17,284 nt of DNA from Desulfurococcales archaeon (GTDB lineage: Archaea; Thermoproteota; Thermoprotei_A; Sulfolobales; NBVN01). The notes beneath the pieces are model-generated. The model did not search any database and was not told the origin of the DNA. It saw only the letters and a program-made list of their open reading frames with translations. Made by a program: the position numbers and the translations under genes. Of this stretch, positions 14,149 through 17,284 are shown in pieces. Each line of letters starts with the position of its first letter. Positions within the stretch are counted from its first letter, which is position 1. Location: assembly GCA_023255965.1 (NCBI GenBank), contig JAGDWE010000039.1, positions 1-17,284 on the forward strand, written 5' to 3'.

Positions 14149-14343
14149 TTAATGGTGAATATTATTGCTAAGGATTGCTCGAGTTGCGACGATCGCCAGC
14201 GGTGCTATAAATATAACAACGCCGACGGTGATGAGGTCGGCACCTAAGTTAATAGTGTATCTGGGAATTATTAGTGCGACAGTCCATGCGAGAGAGAAGA
14301 AGGTCAGGACCGCAGTGTGTATCTTAACTACATCGCTTAGCAT
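14149..14343 (-). CDS. Small two-helix membrane protein
   Basis: A 64-residue protein from ATG 14343 with two predicted membrane helices (AVLTFFSLAWTVALII and LITVGVVIFIAPLAIVA) separated by a short polar loop. The frame stays open upstream but runs into the divergent nitroreductase gene, so the short form is far more likely. A TATA-like AACTAAATATTAC near 14363 places the transcript start close to the ATG. The GVVIFIAPLAIV stretch recalls small archaeal DUF131-type membrane proteins, but the match is too weak to name. No function can be given. The gene is head-to-head with the nitroreductase/E1-like operon. Confidence 0.55.
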   Translation of the reverse strand: MLSDVVKIHTAVLTFFSLAWTVALIIPRYTINLGADLITVGVVIFIAPLAIVATRAILSNNIHH

Positions 14344-14406
14344 ACCATCATGTAAGTAATATTTAGTTGGGTCTAAAAGTAATTTAGGCGTTTTCGACTT
14401 ATGTTC

Positions 14407-14412
14407 GAGGTG
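14407..14412 (+). promoter_or_regulatory. Ribosome binding site fixing the nitroreductase start
   Basis: GAGGTG sits seven bases before ATG 14420 and matches the archaeal 16S 3' end. It fixes the start of this gene. The same GAGGTG at 15013-15018 sets the GTG start of the next gene at 15026. Confidence 0.7.
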
Positions 14413-14419
14413 GGCGTAA

Positions 14420-15007
14420 ATGGGAAACGAAGTAATTGAGGTTATAGGCAGTAGGGCATCAGTGCGTAGATTCAAGGATGAACCTATACCTAGGGATGTA
14501 ATCCTTAAGATACTATGGGCGGGAACTAGAGCCCCTACAGCAGGCGCTCGTGAAAATTGGCTCTTCATAGTGGTTGAGGATAAGGACGTTAGGAAGAGGA
14601 TTCACGAATTACTTATTGAGGCGCACGAGAAATACGCGTCTGAGGTTATTAGGATGCCTGCTGATAGGATGATGAAGTGGCGTAAGTTGATGAGTGAGGG
14701 AATGTACTTAGCGCCATTATATATAGCTGTATATATAGCTGTAGATGAAAATAGGTCTAACTTCGAGCTACTAATGGATATACAAAGCGCTTCAGCGGCG
14801 ATAGAAAACATGATATTAGCTGCATGGAGCTTCGGTATAGGTTCTGTATGGCTTGGAGTGCCATTACTAATTGAGGAAAAGTTCAATGAGGTCCTTAAGC
14901 CACCAAAGGACTCCAGATTAGTATCCATAATTGCCTTAGGGTATCCGGCTGAGAAGGTTAGTGCGAGGCCCAGGAAGCCTCTTGAGCTGGTTAGTAGGTT
15001 CATATGA
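14420..15007 (+). CDS. Nitroreductase-family FMN oxidoreductase (second copy)
   Basis: A 195-residue FMN oxidoreductase of the nitroreductase family. Marks are RASVRRF (12-18), RAPTAGARENW (37-47), the ASAAIENMILAAWSFG helix, GIGSVWLG (139-146) and ARPRKPL near the end. It is related to, but clearly diverged from, the copy at 7358-7882: it has a longer middle region (about 60-100, with EAHEKYASEVIRMPADRMMK) and lacks the cysteine cluster. It is 18 bp ahead of an E1-like adenylating enzyme gene with its own GAGGTG site, so the two are probably one operon. That pairing suggests a cofactor or thio-modification role, which is only a guess. Confidence 0.9.
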   Translation: MGNEVIEVIGSRASVRRFKDEPIPRDVILKILWAGTRAPTAGARENWLFIVVEDKDVRKRIHELLIEAHEKYASEVIRMPADRMMKWRKLMSEGMYLAPLYIAVYIAVDENRSNFELLMDIQSASAAIENMILAAWSFGIGSVWLGVPLLIEEKFNEVLKPPKDSRLVSIIALGYPAEKVSARPRKPLELVSRFI

Positions 15008-15025
15008 TAGCTGAGGTGGGGAGCA

Positions 15026-15757
15026 GTGTTATCCCCGCTAGAGCTTGAGAGATATGATAGGCAGATAAGGTTGATAGGTGTTGAAGGTCAGTTGAAGTTG
15101 AAGAGGTCTAAAGTATTAGTAGTGGGCATTGGGGGCTTAGGGTCGCCTATTGCGCTATATTTAGCTGCGGCTGGATTCGGCAACATATATCTAGTGGATT
15201 CCGAAGACGTTGAATTAAGCAACTTAAATAGACAAATACTACACTGGACTGAGGACATAGGGAGGCCTAAGGCATTATCTGCTTCCTGGAAACTAAGGCG
15301 GTTTAATCCTGAGGTGAGTGTCGAGGCCATTAAATGCAGGGCGGAGGAGGACATCCTACGTAGGTTCATAGCTCGGGTTGACCTAGTCATGGACGGGCTC
15401 GATAACTGGAAGACCAGATTGCTAGTTAATAAAGTATGTGTCGAGTTAGGTAAGCCATTCATCCATGCTGGAATTTACGGGCTCTATGGTCAATTACTTG
15501 TAGTAGTCCCTGGTAAGACGCCTTGCCTACACTGCTTAATTCCTAAGCCGCCTCCAGAGATTAGGCCGTTCCCAGTTATTGGAACCACCCCAGGGGTTAT
15601 GGCAATGCTTCAAGTAACTGAGGCCATTAAATTAATAACCGGCTATGGAATACCGGCATTAGGTAGGTTAATAGTCTACGACGGGTATTCTATGACTTTC
15701 AACGAATTAAAGGTGGCGAGGAAAGGCGACTGCCCAGTATGTGGGAGCATTAGGTAA
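15026..15757 (+). CDS. E1-like adenylyltransferase (ThiF/MoeB/HesA family)
   Basis: This 243-residue protein is an E1-like enzyme that adenylates the C-terminus of a ubiquitin-fold sulfur carrier (ThiS, MoaD or a SAMP). It has RYDRQIRLIG (9-18), the nucleotide loop GIGGLGS (34-40), D58, NLNRQ (66-70), K82, and MDGLDN (122-127). Four zinc cysteines are in C167-LH-C170 and C236-PV-C239. The crossover region where ThiF and many MoeB proteins have a cysteine reads PVIGTTPGVMAM here, without cysteine. It may therefore only activate the carrier and not form a thioester, as reported for some MoeB/UbaA-type enzymes. The start is GTG 15026 because of the GAGGTG at 15013. No carrier gene is in the window. 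Confidence 0.92.
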   Translation: MLSPLELERYDRQIRLIGVEGQLKLKRSKVLVVGIGGLGSPIALYLAAAGFGNIYLVDSEDVELSNLNRQILHWTEDIGRPKALSASWKLRRFNPEVSVEAIKCRAEEDILRRFIARVDLVMDGLDNWKTRLLVNKVCVELGKPFIHAGIYGLYGQLLVVVPGKTPCLHCLIPKPPPEIRPFPVIGTTPGVMAMLQVTEAIKLITGYGIPALGRLIVYDGYSMTFNELKVARKGDCPVCGSIR

Positions 15758-15855
15758 CATTATAAGCCGTTAAATTCTAGGATTTCATGAGCGTATAATG
15801 ATTAAATATTATTCGGTTTTAACCTCATCATAGATTAATGCTTTATTAAGCATAA

Positions 15856-15868
15856 AGATATATAAATT
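15856..15868 (+). promoter_or_regulatory. TATA box of the former transporter operon
   Basis: AGATATATAAATT in an A-rich stretch predicts transcription from about 15889, 14 bases before the ATG at 15903 of the broken binding-protein gene. The promoter looks intact although the gene is not. The rest of 15758-15855 is A/T-rich with no gene seen. Confidence 0.6.
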
Positions 15869-15902
15869 CCAAGTAATTTAACCTGTAAGGGTTAATAAAA
15901 TA

Positions 15903-16479
15903 ATGCTTAAATTGAAGAAGGCGCTAACTAAAGTTCAGGCATTAGTTATAGTAATATAGTTGTCTTAGGTGCTGCGGTAGCAGGCTTAGCATTAATGTCT
16001 AGGACGCCACCATTAACTACATCGACATCACCTACGCCAACGGCATCTACTGTGGCGACCCCGGGCACTCCAGGTAAGACCTCGGTGGTTATCGCGATGG
16101 GTACTGATGGTCACGTTAGATCCGCATGATGCCACCGACAACCCATCAGAGATGGTTAATAGGGTTATATATGAGGGACTCGTCGAATTCGATGAAAATT
16201 TAAACATAAAGCCGGCGTTAGCTGAGCGTTGGGAGGTCAAAGATTATGGATCAACGTATATACTCTACTTAAGGAAGGGGGATTAAATTCCATGATGGTA
16301 CCCCATTTAACGCTACCGCAGTTAAAGTTAACTTCGAGAGATTAATTACCAAGAACTTAAGGAGGTTGTCATTATTCCAGCCGTACATAAGTTCTATAGA
16401 GGTGATTGATGAATATATGGTAGCGTTTGAACTTAGGATACCGTTCGGGACATTCCTGCATCACCTAGCACATGGGGCA
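15903..16479 (+). pseudogene. Solute-binding protein family 5 (oligopeptide-binding), broken N-terminal part
   Basis: Reading across three frameshifts gives a classic archaeal peptide-transporter binding protein. There is a signal/anchor (MLKLKKALTKVQALVIVI, then VVLGAAVAGLALM), a Ser/Thr/Pro linker (residues about 32-57), then GTDGTLDPHDATDNPSEM, RVIYEGLVEFDENL, KPALAERWEV, LRKGIKFHDGTPFNATAVK and FELRIPFGTFLHHLAHGA. These are the conserved first 190 or so residues of the SBP_bac_5 family. Breaks are two extra bases at the TAG 15957-15959, one extra C at 16112 and one extra G in the run 16277-16281. The normal protein is several hundred residues longer; it stops here at the junction with an ATPase sequence. 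Not functional as a binding protein. Confidence 0.85.
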
Positions 16480-17226
16480 ATAAAGGCTGTCGACGGAGTT
16501 AGTATCTCGATGAGTAGGGGTGAGGTGTTAGCTATCGTAGGTGAGAGCGGCTCAGGTAAAAGTACGCTGGAATTGTCGATAGCTAGGCTACTACCTAGGA
16601 ATGCTGAAGTAGTTTCAGGTACTATACTGCTTAGTGGTGTTAATGTACTTAAGTTAAGTTCTGATGATATTAGGAAGATAAGGGGCAGTAAGGTAACTAT
16701 AGTTTTTCAAGAGCCATCGGCCGCCTTAAATCCGTTATTTAAGGTAAAGACCTTTTTACGGGATGTGATACTAAGTCATAGTGGTAGTAAGCTGCCGGGT
16801 AATGAGGCTGATTTACGTATAGAAGAGTTACTTAAGAAGGTCGGTATACCAGCGCCTAGGGAAGTAGTGAAGTGCCACCTGCACGAATTAAGCGGCGGTA
16901 TGAAACAAAGAGTTTTAATAGCTGTAGCCATAGCGAACGATCCTGAGTTAACAGTCCTTGACGAACCTACATCGGCCTTAGACGTCCCAGTTCAAGCTCA
17001 GATACTTAACCTACTTAAGGACCTCCAGGAATCCCTTAAGGTATCATACGTATTCGTAAGCCACGACCTTGCGGTAGTTAGCTACATAAGCCATAGAGTT
17101 GCCGTAATGTATGCAGGTAAATTGGTTGAGGTCAACCCTACGGAGGAAATATTCAGTGAACCCCTACACCCATATACTTCGGCATTACTTATGCCGATCC
17201 CGAAAATAGGTAGCAATGAGATTTAA
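16480..17226 (+). pseudogene. OppD/DppD-type ABC ATPase, 5' and 3' truncated and fused
   Basis: From IKAVDGVSISMSRGEV on, this is the peptide-transporter ATPase OppD/DppD: Walker A GESGSGKST, Q-loop VFQEPSAALNP, signature LSGGMKQRV, Walker B TVLDEPTSALD, H-loop VSHDLAVV, then HPYTSALLMPIPK. All ATP-site motifs are present. The first 20 or so residues (normally the first strand of the domain) are missing and replaced in frame by the binding-protein sequence. The C-terminus ends at IPKIGSNEI, lacking the family's tail with the cysteine-rich CRFHPRC-type segment. Only TTG 16366 is available as a start for the fused frame. The permease genes normally between binding protein and ATPase are absent. 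It probably makes no functional transporter. Confidence 0.85.
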
Positions 17227-17229
17227 TCG

Positions 17230-17275
17230 TTACAACTGAAAGCCTCACCATTTATGGTGGGGATGGTGTTTATAA
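17230..17275 (+). repeat. Hairpin repeat, copy at the end of the ATPase remnant
   Basis: TTACAACTGAAAGCCTC (17230-17246) is identical to the minus-strand start of the 7.0 kb copy. The stem CCTCACCA-TTTA-TGGTGGGG (17243-17262) again has eight pairs with a tetraloop, but four bases of each arm differ from the other copy in a matched way. It begins four bases after the stop of the truncated ATPase. The window ends before the other end of the element can be seen. Confidence 0.6.
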
Positions 17276-17284
17276 GTTCTGTAT

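Noticed and set aside
14344..14568. Upstream extension of the small membrane protein
   Set aside because: It runs antisense through the promoter and start of the nitroreductase gene, and its sequence lacks hydrophobic or conserved character.
14602..15462. Minus-strand frames opposite the second nitroreductase and the E1-like gene
   Set aside because: These are shadows of well-conserved genes with good ribosome sites on the plus strand.
16366..17226. Free-standing 286-residue ABC ATPase starting at TTG 16366
   Set aside because: The first 38 residues are oligopeptide-binding-protein sequence, so the apparent gene is the product of a deletion and not a natural ATPase start.
1..17284. CRISPR array
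   Set aside because: No set of regularly spaced direct repeats is visible; the only repeats are dispersed hairpins in both orientations.

Overview
The window looks like chromosomal DNA of a thermophilic crenarchaeote (Thermoproteota). The evidence is archaeal TATA boxes a short distance upstream of starts, Shine-Dalgarno sites of the GGTGAT/GAGGTG type, many leaderless-looking genes, split archaeal-type transketolase subunits, archaeal-type IPM isomerase subunits, and the CBS-domain, B12-radical-SAM and E1-like proteins typical of this group. A Caldivirga/Vulcanisaeta-like member of the Thermoproteales is my guess from style and moderate GC; no rRNA or other marker is present to confirm it.

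Layout. (1) 11-3506, minus: a leucine/valine biosynthesis operon, leuC-leuD-ilvD. (2) 3670-5354, plus: the two overlapping subunit genes of a split transketolase, divergent from leuC. (3) 5355-7338, mostly minus: a NUDIX hydrolase, a P-loop SIMIBI-type ATPase and a small hypothetical gene, with degenerate hairpin repeats between them. The NUDIX and ATPase genes both lack a normal start codon where the conserved N-terminus begins. (4) 7358-10100, minus: nitroreductase, cupin, orphan fragments, and a thioredoxin-CcdA fusion for extracytoplasmic thiol redox. (5) 10325-12697, minus: a tightly coupled operon of an alpha/beta hypothetical protein, a B12-binding radical SAM enzyme and a winged-helix regulator. 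(6) 12766-13959, plus: four CBS domains joined to a C-terminal domain resembling the HPF/RaiA ribosome-hibernation fold. (7) 14149-15757: a small membrane protein divergent from a nitroreductase plus ThiF/MoeB-like E1 operon. (8) 15903-17226: a wrecked oligopeptide ABC transporter locus. The 5' part of a solute-binding-protein gene, with three frameshifts, is joined in frame to an OppD-type ATPase that has itself lost its 3' end at a hairpin repeat.

The main unexplained structure is a dispersed repeat. Its core is an 8-bp GC-rich stem with a tetraloop, followed by GGTCAGCTCCTGCTA or a relative. It occurs at about 5425, 7022, 8499, 14017 and 17230. The 7 kb and 17 kb copies share 17 identical bases outside the loop and have compensatory stem changes. 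It resembles terminal hairpins of IS200/IS605-type elements, but no transposase or TnpB gene is present. Repeat copies lie next to the broken genes, so insertion and deletion around this repeat is the simplest account of the decay seen in regions 3, 4 and 8. The metabolic operons in regions 1, 2, 5, 6 and 7 look intact.
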